A DNA stretch of 64,000 nt from Paracoccaceae bacterium (GTDB lineage: Bacteria > Pseudomonadota > Alphaproteobacteria > Rhodobacterales > Rhodobacteraceae): positions 1 to 64,000 of the forward strand of contig JANQPC010000005.1 of NCBI GenBank assembly GCA_028285485.1. Reading direction: 5' to 3'. Shown here piece by piece: positions 40,094 to 48,636 of this stretch. The notes under the pieces are model-generated. The model was not told the DNA's origin, did no database searches, and saw only the letters and a program-made list of their open reading frames with translations. Position 1 is the stretch's first letter; the number at the start of each line of letters is the position of its first letter. The position numbers were made by a program, and so were the translations under genes.

Positions 40094-40124
40094 GCGGCGT
40101 GCGCTGCAATGGGAGGCACGCCGC
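40094..40124. repeat. GCGGCGTGC/GCACGCCGC inverted repeat
   Basis: 9-base perfect repeat with a 13-base loop, ending 4 bases before the CtrA-like site. Role unknown. Confidence 0.4.
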
Positions 40125-40127
40125 GCA

Positions 40128-40144
40128 TTAACTTCTCGTTAACC
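40128..40144 (+). promoter_or_regulatory. CtrA-type site TTAA-N7-TTAACC
   Basis: TTAA at 40128-40131 and TTAACC at 40139-40144 are separated by exactly seven bases, matching the CtrA consensus. The site is 20 bases before the small gene that precedes luxR. A lone TTAACC half-site lies at 41065-41070 before luxI. Confidence 0.6.
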
Positions 40145-40163
40145 AATCAGTTCGAGGCTCGAT

Positions 40164-40382
40164 ATGAACAATAACTGGATCATGGATGTGCTCGACGATC
40201 TGCGTCAGTTCGCGGGGAAAAACGGGTACGTGAAGATCCACGAAAAGCTGGAGGAGCTCTCCGAAGTTGCTGCGGAAGAGCTTGCGCAGGCCGCGCGCCC
40301 CCCGGCGAGGAGAACGACGGGTCATGCCACCCCCTCTCGCGCCGTTTCTGGACAGTCTCGACGCTGCCAAGACCCTTCATGA
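40164..40382 (+). CDS. Small protein upstream of luxR (hypothetical)
   Basis: 72 residues. The first 40 residues (NNNWIMDVLDDLRQFAGKNG ... LEELSEVAAEELAQ) are amphipathic-helical and well formed, while the last 30 are Arg/Pro-rich and overlap the luxR gene by 59 bases in another frame, so this tail may not matter. It is first in the luxR transcript after a CtrA-type site. Not recognised; a regulator of LuxR is only a guess. Confidence 0.6.
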   Translation: MNNNWIMDVLDDLRQFAGKNGYVKIHEKLEELSEVAAEELAQAARPPARRTTGHATPSRAVSGQSRRCQDPS

Positions 40383-41037
40383 CCTGAGTGCCGAAATCAA
40401 CGCGCTGCGGGACGGGCTGGGCGTTGAACACCTCATCTACCATTCGGTCAACAACGCGGGCGATGAATACGCCGCGCTCACTTACGGCCCGGATTGGGTG
40501 GAACGCTACGTTTCGCAAAACTACGCCCGGATCGATCCCGTGGTTTTGGGCTGTCAGCAGAGCTTCGATCCCGTGGATTGGCGCAGGCTGGATTGGAACG
40601 GCCGCGCGGTGCGGGCCTTTCTGGGAGAGGCCAGGGATGCAGGCGTTGGCCAGCAGGGGATATCGGTGCCGATCCGCGGCCCGAACGGGCAGTTCGCGCT
40701 CTTCACGATTAACGATCGGATTGGTGATGGCGCGTGGGAACGATACACCGCCGAGTTTCTTCCAACCCTCATTCTGGCCGCACATTTCTTTCACCAAAAG
40801 GCGCTGGAGATCGAGCAGGGCGCCGAGTTTCTGCCCGACAGCCCGCTGTCGCCGCGCGAAGCCGATACGCTGCGGCTTCTGGCGCTGGGCCATAGCCGTG
40901 CAAAAGCGGCAGACATCCTATCCATCTCGGAGCATACCTTACGCGTCTATATCGAGAACGCGCGGCAAAAGTTGCAGGCCGCCAATACCACCCATGCGGT
41001 GGCGCGGGCGCTTGTGTCAGGAAAGATCGCGCTCTGA
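40324..41037 (+). CDS. luxR: LuxR-family quorum-sensing regulator
   Basis: 237 residues from ATG 40324. The N-terminal autoinducer-binding domain keeps the pocket residues W58, Y62, D71, P72 and W86 (DWVERY, IDP, VDW). The C-terminal helix-turn-helix (about 172-237, LSPREADTLRLLALGHSRAKAADIL) is intact. Binds an acyl-homoserine lactone, most likely the product of the LuxI encoded 78 bases downstream. Confidence 0.94.
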   Translation: MPPPLAPFLDSLDAAKTLHDLSAEINALRDGLGVEHLIYHSVNNAGDEYAALTYGPDWVERYVSQNYARIDPVVLGCQQSFDPVDWRRLDWNGRAVRAFLGEARDAGVGQQGISVPIRGPNGQFALFTINDRIGDGAWERYTAEFLPTLILAAHFFHQKALEIEQGAEFLPDSPLSPREADTLRLLALGHSRAKAADILSISEHTLRVYIENARQKLQAANTTHAVARALVSGKIAL

Positions 41038-41081
41038 TCCACCGAACGGCCTGGTTCCGGCCCGTTAACCGAAGTTTCAGA

Positions 41082-41113
41082 CCGTTCTCCCGCTTGAAAC
41101 AGGCGGGGAACGG
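41082..41113 (+). promoter_or_regulatory. Hairpin covering the luxI ribosome-binding region
   Basis: CCGTTCTCCCGC (41082-41093) pairs with GCGGGGAACGG (41103-41113): 11 base pairs with one bulged T and a 9-base loop. It ends two bases before the luxI ATG and its right arm contains the only Shine-Dalgarno-like sequence (GGGGAA). In RNA it would hide the ribosome site; as DNA it could instead be a LuxR operator. Confidence 0.55.
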
Positions 41114-41115
41114 GC

Positions 41116-41742
41116 ATGCTGCGATATCTGCGGGCGAGGGAGTTGCGGGATCATCCGCGGCTGGCGCATTCGATGTTCCGGGATCGGGCGGCGCAGTTTC
41201 GCGATCGGCTGGGATGGGCGGTAACCGTGAATGCGGCGGGAGAGGAGCGCGATGCCTATGATGCGCAGGCTCTCAACGCATTCTACGTGATCTGGGAGGG
41301 TGAGGGTGGGCGTCACGGCGGATCGCTTCGCTTCCTCCCCACGATGGGGCCAACCATGCTGGCCGATCATTTTCTGCATCTGACCGACGGGGTCACCTTC
41401 CGGTCGCCCCACATTTGGGAATGCACGCGTTTCTGTGTAGCGCCCGAGGCACCTGCGCATGTGGCTGCGGCGCTGATGTTGGGCGGCCTGGAGATCGGGC
41501 TCGCGCACGGGCTCTCTCATGCCATTGGCGTATTCGATGCGCGGATGGTGCGGATCTACAAGCGGCTCGGGTGGCCGCCTGCCATTCTCGGCACGCAGGG
41601 TATCGGGCGCGATGCGATTAGCGCCGGGCTCTGGAGCTTTGAGGCCGCGTTGCGCCCTGTGCTTCTGGCGCGTGCGGGCCTGTCGCCGGACGAACTGGCC
41701 GAGTGGCGGGCCATGAAAGGCCTTGCGGGCGCGACGGCCTGA
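41116..41742 (+). CDS. luxI: Acyl-homoserine-lactone synthase
   Basis: 208 residues. The invariant residues R24, F28 and W34 are at exactly the LuxI positions (DRAAQFRDRLGW); D46/D49, R72 and E102/R105 (WECTRF) complete the active-site set. Makes an acyl-homoserine lactone from S-adenosylmethionine and acyl-ACP; chain length cannot be predicted. The helicase gene starts 42 bases downstream. Confidence 0.94.
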   Translation: MLRYLRARELRDHPRLAHSMFRDRAAQFRDRLGWAVTVNAAGEERDAYDAQALNAFYVIWEGEGGRHGGSLRFLPTMGPTMLADHFLHLTDGVTFRSPHIWECTRFCVAPEAPAHVAAALMLGGLEIGLAHGLSHAIGVFDARMVRIYKRLGWPPAILGTQGIGRDAISAGLWSFEAALRPVLLARAGLSPDELAEWRAMKGLAGATA

Positions 41743-41784
41743 ACCGTCTGGCGCCGGCCCGGCGGCAGGCGTAAGTAACGGGCG

Positions 41785-43320
41785 ATGACGCAGGCCGCCC
41801 TCGCCCTTTCGGAAGATCAGTCCGAAGCCTACGACCGGATCGCCGACGTGCTGAAGGGCGTAGGCGTGGACCTCACACGGGAAACCACGCTTCCGCGCCA
41901 AGAGGCGGGAAACCCCTCGGTGCTCGCGCTTCTGGGCAAGGCCGGAACGGGTAAAACGCTGCTTCTTGCGCAGCTCGTGGAAGCCTTGGCGGCCGCCGGG
42001 GTGGAAACCGTGACGGGCGATTATGAAAGCCGCCGCGCGCGGGAACGCCGCACCGTTGCGGTTCTCGCCCCCACCAACAAGGCCGCAAGCGTTTTGCGGA
42101 TGCGGGGTGTGCCAGCGACAACGATCCACCGGATCATCTACACCCCCGTCTATGACCCGGAGTTCGAAAAAGTGGCGGCCTGGCTTGCGGGCGAGGGGGA
42201 TCGCCCGACCGTTGAGGGCCTGACCGACGAGGCGCTCGACCGGGCCCATGCCTTCTATCAAACCAACCGGTCGATCCCCGGGGCGCTTGCCGCTGCGGGG
42301 CTGCGCGGCTCCGATTTCATCACCGGATGGAAACGCAGGGAAGACCCGCTTGATATCGGGTTTATCGATGAAGCCTCGATGCTCGATGACAAGCAGTTCG
42401 AGGATCTCAAGGAGATCTTTCCGCTGCTCATCCTCTTTGGCGACCCTGCGCAGCTTGCCCCGGTTAACCAATCTGGCGAGATGGTGTTCGATAAGCTCGC
42501 CGCCCCCCGAAAGATCGTGCTGGAGCAGGTTCACCGGCAGGTGGAGGGCAATCCGATCCTCGATCTGGCCCATGCGCTTTCCGATCCGGGGCTGGAATTC
42601 GAACGTTTCGAGGCGATGGTATCGGAAGCCGCGGCACGGGATGATCGCGTAATGCTCTCGCAGCGTGTGGATGCCGATATGATGGCGCGGTCGCCGGTGC
42701 TTGTGTGGCGCAACACCACGCGCATTCGGCTAATCCACGCCTTCCGAGCCGCCCACGAGGCGCCAAGCGATACGCTTCTGCCCGGCGAGCCGCTGATCTG
42801 CGATGGCATCGAACTGCCTCTCAAGCACCGCAAGCGGCGGATTGAACTTGAGGCGCGCGGCCTCGTGAAAGGCGCGCAGACGATCTACCTTGGCCCTGGA
42901 AGGCGGCCCGGATTTTCCCGGCTGCATCTGATCGGATCGGATGATCCGCGCCTGTCCGTTGCCTCGATCATCAAGATCGAGATGCCCGAAGAGGATGAGC
43001 CATTCATTCCCTTTGCCGCCACCATGGGGGCGGCCTTTCTGCACGGGGCGGCGGTGACGATCCACAAGAGCCAGGGTTCCCAATGGGATGACGTTCAGGT
43101 TTTCGCGCCCGATCTCTGGGCCGCGGCGCGGGCCGGGCGGGTGGAGGCCGGCATCGCGCTTTGGAAACGCCTGGCCTATGTGGCGATCACCCGGGCGCAG
43201 ACGCGGCTGCACTGGGTTGTGAGAAACAGGCTGGCGCGGCCTCAGGCGGTTCTTGGAACAGAGGATCTGCCGGTGCCCGCGCCGAAACTGGCCTTGAAAC
43301 CTGCGGAGGAGGGGACATGA
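41785..43320 (+). CDS. RecD-like ATP-dependent DNA helicase
   Basis: 511 residues. Walker A GKAGTGKT (51-58), Walker B FIDEAS (193-198), motif III FGDPAQLAPV, and the C-terminal TIHKSQGSQWDDV and YVAITRAQTRLHW motifs define a superfamily 1B helicase of the RecD/PIF1-like type without RecBC partners. Likely in DNA repair or replication. Its stop overlaps the next gene (ATGA). Confidence 0.92.
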   Translation: MTQAALALSEDQSEAYDRIADVLKGVGVDLTRETTLPRQEAGNPSVLALLGKAGTGKTLLLAQLVEALAAAGVETVTGDYESRRARERRTVAVLAPTNKAASVLRMRGVPATTIHRIIYTPVYDPEFEKVAAWLAGEGDRPTVEGLTDEALDRAHAFYQTNRSIPGALAAAGLRGSDFITGWKRREDPLDIGFIDEASMLDDKQFEDLKEIFPLLILFGDPAQLAPVNQSGEMVFDKLAAPRKIVLEQVHRQVEGNPILDLAHALSDPGLEFERFEAMVSEAAARDDRVMLSQRVDADMMARSPVLVWRNTTRIRLIHAFRAAHEAPSDTLLPGEPLICDGIELPLKHRKRRIELEARGLVKGAQTIYLGPGRRPGFSRLHLIGSDDPRLSVASIIKIEMPEEDEPFIPFAATMGAAFLHGAAVTIHKSQGSQWDDVQVFAPDLWAAARAGRVEAGIALWKRLAYVAITRAQTRLHWVVRNRLARPQAVLGTEDLPVPAPKLALKPAEEGT

Positions 43321-44045
43321 CCGGAACCATGCTGATCACGGGCGCAAGCTCGGGCATCGGGCGCGCCACGGCGGAGACGGCGCTGGCGGCAGGCTGGCGC
43401 GTGGGCCTTTTCGCCCGGCGCAGCGGCCCGCTTGAGGAGGTGGCAGCGCAAGGCGAGGCGCTCGTGCTGCCGGGCGATGTGACCCGGATCGCGGATCTGG
43501 AAGGCGCCGCGGCCGAGATCGCCGCCCAATGGGGCCGGCTCGACGTTCTATTCAACAACGCCGGTATCTTCACGCCGCCGGGCACCATCGATGAGATCGA
43601 TTATGGCGATTGGGAGCAATCCGTCGCCGTAAATCTTACCGGTATGTTCAACGCGGCCCGCGTGGCCTTCGCCCAGATGCGGCGGCAGAACCCGCAGGGC
43701 GGGCGCATCATCAACAATGGCTCGATCTCGGCTTACAGCCCGCGCGAAGGTTCGATCTGCTACACCACCACGAAACACGCGATCACGGGGCTTACCAAAT
43801 CCCTTTCGCTTGATGGCCGTGCCATTGATATCGCCTGCGGCCAGATCGATATCGGCAATGCGCGCACGCCGATTGTGGAGGCGATTGCCGATCGCGCAGA
43901 AGCCGCAGGCAAGCCCGCCGTGCCGACGATGGACGTGGCCGATGCCGCGAAGGCCGTGCTGCACATGGCAAGCTGCCCGCCCGAGGCCAATGTTCAGTTC
44001 ATGACGGTGATGGCCACCAAGATGGCCTATATCGGCCGCGGTTAA
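43317..44045 (+). CDS. Short-chain dehydrogenase/reductase
   Basis: 242 residues from ATG 43317, coupled to the helicase stop. TGASSGIGRATA binds the cofactor, NNAG is present, and the catalytic Ser-Tyr-Lys is in NGSISAYS ... YTTTKHAI. Substrate unknown. The pairing with a helicase has no obvious logic. Confidence 0.92.
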   Translation: MTGTMLITGASSGIGRATAETALAAGWRVGLFARRSGPLEEVAAQGEALVLPGDVTRIADLEGAAAEIAAQWGRLDVLFNNAGIFTPPGTIDEIDYGDWEQSVAVNLTGMFNAARVAFAQMRRQNPQGGRIINNGSISAYSPREGSICYTTTKHAITGLTKSLSLDGRAIDIACGQIDIGNARTPIVEAIADRAEAAGKPAVPTMDVADAAKAVLHMASCPPEANVQFMTVMATKMAYIGRG

Positions 44046-44144
44046 AGCGCTATGCGAACGGGCTGCATCCCCGAACGCTGCCTGAAATCGCAGGTTTCAA
44101 GGCGCTAGGTGATACGCGACGATCCGGGTTTTTCGTCAAACGCT

Positions 44145-44903
44145 TTAGCCGCGGACGTAACGGAAGATAGCGGAGGCACCCCATCCTGCGGCGATGGCGA
44201 TGAAAATCGAAAGCAGCCCGTAAACCAGTGGCTGCTCATGGGCGAGGTTATAAAGAAAGCGCTCAAGCCCAACCTTTTGCACGAAGAGCACGGTTTCGTA
44301 GATATCCACGACGCGGCCATCGCGGGTGAGTACAAAACGGGTGCTGTAATCGCCCTCGGTCAGATTGGCCGGAAGCGCAATCGAGGTATTGAAGAGCGTC
44401 TCTTCGGTGAGCTCCACGGCGCCGATCTTCGTTTGGTACAGGTCGGCTTCCTGGCGGATCCGGATCAGCGCGCTTGTGAAATCCGCGGCATTCTCCACAT
44501 CCGCGGGCGCGCCGACAGATCGAATGGCCCGGGCAACCGAAAGCTTGTGGCGCAGATCCTCTACATCGCGGATCACATCGAACCAGTCGCCCGAAGTGGC
44601 TACGGCGTAGAAGGATGGCGCGCTATCCACTTCCACCGCATGAGCGTTGACCCAGATCCCCAACCGCCGTGCTTTCTTGCGCACGACCACGGGCTCTGAG
44701 GGCCCGGAGACCGTGACGATCACCCCAAGTTCCCCGCTATCGGGGATCGCCGCCTCGCGCTTCACCGCCCCGAAGATCAGGATCTCGGAGCCGTCAAAAT
44801 TGGTGGTGATCGAAATCCGGTTCTGCGAAAGCCCGGCAACAACCTCTTCGGCCTGCGCCGTGCCAAACACGGCGATCCAGATCAGGAGAGCGAGGCGGAT
44901 CAT
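44145..44903 (-). CDS. TIGR02186-family membrane-anchored protein
   Basis: 252 residues with a signal peptide (to about AQA, residue 18) and one C-terminal membrane segment (about 223-245). SQNRISITTNFDGSEILIFGAV is the TIGR02186 start. These proteins are regularly paired with TSUP permeases, as here: its ATG overlaps the TSUP stop. Probably a periplasmic partner of the permease. A 99-base gap separates it from the convergent SDR gene. Confidence 0.9.
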   Translation of the reverse strand: MIRLALLIWIAVFGTAQAEEVVAGLSQNRISITTNFDGSEILIFGAVKREAAIPDSGELGVIVTVSGPSEPVVVRKKARRLGIWVNAHAVEVDSAPSFYAVATSGDWFDVIRDVEDLRHKLSVARAIRSVGAPADVENAADFTSALIRIRQEADLYQTKIGAVELTEETLFNTSIALPANLTEGDYSTRFVLTRDGRVVDIYETVLFVQKVGLERFLYNLAHEQPLVYGLLSIFIAIAAGWGASAIFRYVRG

Positions 44904-45814
44904 CCGTGCCCTCCATTGCCGAGCGTGAAAAGCTCCTCTGGCATCAGCAGAAGGTCGAGCGCGAGCTTTCCGCAGACGGCGAGCACCATGATCGCGAGCA
45001 GAATGCGCAATTGCTCGGCCTTTAGGCGCGTGCCGATCTGCGTGCCCACCTGGGCGCCAACAACGCCGCCGATCAGCAGAAGCACAGCCAGCACCATATC
45101 GACGGTGAAGTTCGTGGTGGCATGCAGCAGCGTGGTGAAGGCGGTCACGAAAATGATCTGGAAGAGCGATGTACCCACCACCACCTTCGTGGGCATGCCC
45201 AGAAGGTAGATCATCGCGGGCACCATGATGAACCCTCCGCCCACCCCCATGATTGCGGCGAGGATGCCAACGCAGATCCCCACGATCACCGGCGGGATCA
45301 CCGAGATATAGAGCCCCGAGGTGCGGAATTTCATCTTGAAGGGCAGGCTGTGCACCCAGGTGTGTTTGCGACGCGTGGGAAGGGCGCCGGCGCGGGTTTT
45401 CCGGATCGCATTGAGGCTTTCCACGAACATCAGCGATCCGATGATCCCCAGAAAAACCACGTAGCTCAGCCGCACCAGCAGATCGACCTGGCCCACCGCC
45501 TTGAGCGCGTTGAAGATCTGCACCCCCAGCGCGGCGCCGATCAGGCCGCCCACCAGAAGCACCGTGCCCATCCGCAAATCCACGGTCTTGCGCCTCAGAT
45601 GCGCCAGCACGCCCGAGAAGGAAGAGGCGACGATCTGGTTGGCCTCGGTTGCCACAGCCACGGCGGGCGGGATGCCGATGAAGAACAATAGCGGCGTCAT
45701 CAGAAAGCCGCCGCCCACGCCGAACATGCCCGACAGCACGCCCACCATCCCGCCCAATCCCAAAAGCAGGAAGGCATTGACCGAAACCTCGGCGATGGGC
45801 AGGTAGATTTGCAT
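44900..45814 (-). CDS. TSUP-family permease (TauE/SafE)
   Basis: 304 residues with about eight membrane segments and two repeated motifs, GMFGVGGGFLMTPLL and AIMGVGGGFIMVPAM, the internal duplication typical of TSUP proteins. Substrate probably a sulfur-containing anion. Coupled to the TIGR02186 gene. Confidence 0.93.
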   Translation of the reverse strand: MQIYLPIAEVSVNAFLLLGLGGMVGVLSGMFGVGGGFLMTPLLFFIGIPPAVAVATEANQIVASSFSGVLAHLRRKTVDLRMGTVLLVGGLIGAALGVQIFNALKAVGQVDLLVRLSYVVFLGIIGSLMFVESLNAIRKTRAGALPTRRKHTWVHSLPFKMKFRTSGLYISVIPPVIVGICVGILAAIMGVGGGFIMVPAMIYLLGMPTKVVVGTSLFQIIFVTAFTTLLHATTNFTVDMVLAVLLLIGGVVGAQVGTQIGTRLKAEQLRILLAIMVLAVCGKLALDLLLMPEELFTLGNGGHG

Positions 45815-45851
45815 GGGTGGCCTTACGTCAGTGCAAATCCCTTAACGAATG

Positions 45852-45870
45852 CCCTACGTTACGGGTAGGG
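45852..45870. promoter_or_regulatory. CCCTAC-N7-GTAGGG repeat before the TSUP gene
   Basis: 6-base inverted repeat 38 bases before the TSUP ATG; a related ACGTAGGGTT copy lies at 45927-45936. Possible operator; no regulator can be named. Confidence 0.35.
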
Positions 45871-45912
45871 TTAGTCTTGCGACAAATCGGATCGATGGCC
45901 GGTTTGTGACAC

Positions 45913-46878
45913 TTATCTCTCTTTTACGTAGGGTTCGCCCCCGGCGCGCGGCGGGATCGCCTTGCCCACAAAGCCTGCAAGGATCACCACCGTCAGGATA
46001 TAGGGCAGGGCCTGCATGAACTGCACCGGCAGCGTGATCCCGATCACCTCGATGTTCTGATAGCGGTTGCCGATGGCTTCGAGCAGCCCGAAGAGCAGGC
46101 AGGCGGAGAGCGCGTACCACGGCCGCCATTTCGCGAAGATCAGCGCGGCCAGGGCGATAAAGCCGCGCCCGGCGCTCATATCCTTCACAAAGCCCGCCGC
46201 GAGGCCGGTGGCCAGATAGGCCCCGGCAAGCCCGCAAAGCAGCCCGCATATGGCCACCGCCGTGTAGCGCAGGCGCACGACCGAGATGCCGGCGGTATCG
46301 ACCGCGCCGGGGTTTTCGCCCACCGCGCGCAGGCGCAGCCCGAAGCGGGTGCGAAAGAGCACGTACCAACTGGCGGGCACCGCAAGAATGCCGATGTAAA
46401 CAAGGAAGGTGTGGCCCGAGACGAGTTCTGCATAAACCGGGCCAAGAAGCGGGATGTTTTCCATCACGCCCGCCAAGGGCCACTCGATGGGGTTAAAGCG
46501 CGCATCGCCCGCAAGCGAGGGGGTGCGCCCCCCCTGGTTGAACCATGCTTGCGCCACCAGAACGGTAAGGCCCGCCGCAAGGAAGTTGATCGCAACGCCC
46601 GAGATCAGCTGATTGCCGCGGAAGGTAATCGAGGCAAGGCCGTGGATGCCTGAGAGCACCATCGAGGCGGCAATTCCCGCCAGAAGCCCCACCCAGACCG
46701 ATCCGCTGATCGCGGCGAAGGCGGCAGAGAAGAATGCTGCGGCCAGCATCTTGCCCTCAAGGCCGATGTCGAAGATCCCCGCCCGTTCCGAAAAAAGGCC
46801 CGCAAGGCAGGCCAGCAGCAACGGTGTGGCCAGGCGAATGGTGGAATCGAGGATCTGAAGGGCGGTTGCAAAATCCAT
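45913..46878 (-). CDS. ABC transporter permease, nucleoside (BMP) type, second permease
   Basis: 321 residues from ATG 46878 (MDFATALQILDSTIRLATPLL), with eight or more membrane segments. LFSERAGIFDIGLEGKMLAAAF is typical of the second permease of BMP/nucleoside ABC importers. Separated from the first permease by a LysE gene; four bases follow that gene's stop. Confidence 0.92.
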   Translation of the reverse strand: MDFATALQILDSTIRLATPLLLACLAGLFSERAGIFDIGLEGKMLAAAFFSAAFAAISGSVWVGLLAGIAASMVLSGIHGLASITFRGNQLISGVAINFLAAGLTVLVAQAWFNQGGRTPSLAGDARFNPIEWPLAGVMENIPLLGPVYAELVSGHTFLVYIGILAVPASWYVLFRTRFGLRLRAVGENPGAVDTAGISVVRLRYTAVAICGLLCGLAGAYLATGLAAGFVKDMSAGRGFIALAALIFAKWRPWYALSACLLFGLLEAIGNRYQNIEVIGITLPVQFMQALPYILTVVILAGFVGKAIPPRAGGEPYVKER

Positions 46879-46882
46879 GGCC

Positions 46883-47509
46883 TCAGATCCTTTCCATCGC
46901 GAGACGGATCGCGAAGGTGGCGAAAAGCGCGCCAAGCCCCGCCTCTATCCATCGCCGCCCCGTGGCATAAGCCTTACGGGCCGGGGAGGATGAGAGTACC
47001 AGCGCCCAGGCCGCATGGCATCCGAACGAAATCACGAAGGCGCCGAGTACGAAGGCGGTCACCACGAGGGGCCCACCACCCTGCGTGGCACCGATCGCCG
47101 CGATGGCCAGCCAGAAGAACAGGGCCTTGGGGTTCGTTGCCTGCAGCAGGAAGCCATAGGCGAAGGCTTTCGAAAGGCTGCGCTTTGGCATGGTGATAGC
47201 GTTCACTTCCGGGGGGCGCGCGGCCTTGCGGAAGGCGCCGTAGGCGAGCCAGGCAAGATACGCCGCGCCGATGAATTTCAGGATCGTCATGGCCCAGGCA
47301 GCTTGGGTGAGGAGGAGCCCGACGCCCGCCATCGTGCCGAGATTCAGAACGACGCTGCCGAAGGCGATGCCGAAGCTCGCCACGAGCGCTGCTGTTCTGC
47401 CGGAGCTGGCGGCAAGGCCCAGAAGCATCGCCACCGCAGGGCCGGGGGAAGACGCGCCGACAAGCAGGATGGCATAGGCTGCAATGAAACCGGGCAGATA
47501 CTCAATCAT
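46883..47509 (-). CDS. LysE-family exporter inside the nucleoside ABC operon
   Basis: 208 residues, about six membrane segments. ASSPGPAVAMLLGLAASSGR and LLQATNPKALFFWLA are LysE/RhtB motifs. The ATG overlaps the first permease stop (ATGA), so it is a true operon member. Exporting a purine-linked amine or amino acid is possible but unproven. Confidence 0.92.
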   Translation of the reverse strand: MIEYLPGFIAAYAILLVGASSPGPAVAMLLGLAASSGRTAALVASFGIAFGSVVLNLGTMAGVGLLLTQAAWAMTILKFIGAAYLAWLAYGAFRKAARPPEVNAITMPKRSLSKAFAYGFLLQATNPKALFFWLAIAAIGATQGGGPLVVTAFVLGAFVISFGCHAAWALVLSSSPARKAYATGRRWIEAGLGALFATFAIRLAMERI

Positions 47510-48633
47510 TCCGCGGCCTCCGGCTTGCGTTCGCTCTGCGCAGTGTCGCTCCGCCGCATGGCAAGGAACATGCGCTCCAGTGGCATCCTAACCATGTTAT
47601 CGAGCGCGCCTGTGAAGAGGATCACCAGCGCCTGGATCACCACGATCAATTCGCGCGGTATGTTGGACCAGAGGCTAAGCTCCGCCCCGCCTTGGTAGAG
47701 AAAGCCGAAGAGCAGGGCCGCGAGGAACACGCCGAAGGGGTGCGAGCGGCCCATGAGCGCCACGGCGATGCCGATGAAACCGGCGCCTTCGACGGAGTTC
47801 AGAACAAGCCGCTCGGCCTCGCCCATCACATTGTTGATGGCCATGCAGCCCGCCAGCCCGCCCGAGATCAGCATTGCGATGATCGTGATCTTCACGGGCG
47901 AGATCCCGGCATAGACCGCTGCGGTTTCCGAATGGCCGAAGGCGCGGATCTGGTAGCCCAGACGGGTGCGCCAGATCAGCCACCAGACGAGGAAGCAGGC
48001 CGCGATGGCCACGAAGAAGGTGACGTTGATCGGCGCGCCACGGAAGAGCGGGTTCTCCGCCGTGGCGAAGAGATCCTGAAACGTGGGCAGGCTCGCGCCT
48101 TCGGGGAACCGCGCGCTTGCGGGATCCATCGCGCCTTGCGGGCGCATCACGTTGACGAGCATGTAGTTCAGAAGCGCCGCGGCGATGAAGTTGAACATGA
48201 TCGTGGTGATCACGATATGGCTGCCGCGTTTGGCCTGCAGATAGGCCGGGATTGCCGCCCAGGCCGCGCCGAAGAGCGCGCCGCCCACAATCGCAATCGG
48301 TAGCGCCAGAAGCCAGTGCGGCCAGTTGATCGACAGGCACACCAGCGCCACGCCCAGCCCGCCGAGCATCGCCTGGCCTTCGCCGCCAATATTGAAAAGC
48401 CGGGCATGGAAGGCCACGGCCACCGCGAGGCCGGTGAAGATGAAATTCGTGGTGTAGTAAAGCGTGTAGCCCCAGCCATAGGTGGAGCCGAGCGCCCCCG
48501 TCACCATGATCTGCACCGCCTCGATCGGGCTTTCGCCGATGGCGAGGATCACGAGGCCGGAAAGGAAGAAGGCGATCAGAAGGCTGATCAGCGGAATCAG
48601 GAACACATCCGCCCATTGCGGCATCTTCTGCAT
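47506..48633 (-). CDS. ABC transporter permease, nucleoside (BMP) type, first permease
   Basis: 375 residues with about nine to ten membrane segments. FNIGGEGQAMLGGLG and YQIRAFGHSETAAVYAGI are conserved in YufP/NupP-type permeases. Three bases after the ATPase stop. Confidence 0.93.
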   Translation of the reverse strand: MQKMPQWADVFLIPLISLLIAFFLSGLVILAIGESPIEAVQIMVTGALGSTYGWGYTLYYTTNFIFTGLAVAVAFHARLFNIGGEGQAMLGGLGVALVCLSINWPHWLLALPIAIVGGALFGAAWAAIPAYLQAKRGSHIVITTIMFNFIAAALLNYMLVNVMRPQGAMDPASARFPEGASLPTFQDLFATAENPLFRGAPINVTFFVAIAACFLVWWLIWRTRLGYQIRAFGHSETAAVYAGISPVKITIIAMLISGGLAGCMAINNVMGEAERLVLNSVEGAGFIGIAVALMGRSHPFGVFLAALLFGFLYQGGAELSLWSNIPRELIVVIQALVILFTGALDNMVRMPLERMFLAMRRSDTAQSERKPEAAE

Positions 48634-48636
48634 CGC

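Noticed and set aside
41065..41070. Second CtrA site before luxI
   Set aside because: Only a TTAACC half-site; the partner TTAA at seven-base spacing is absent.
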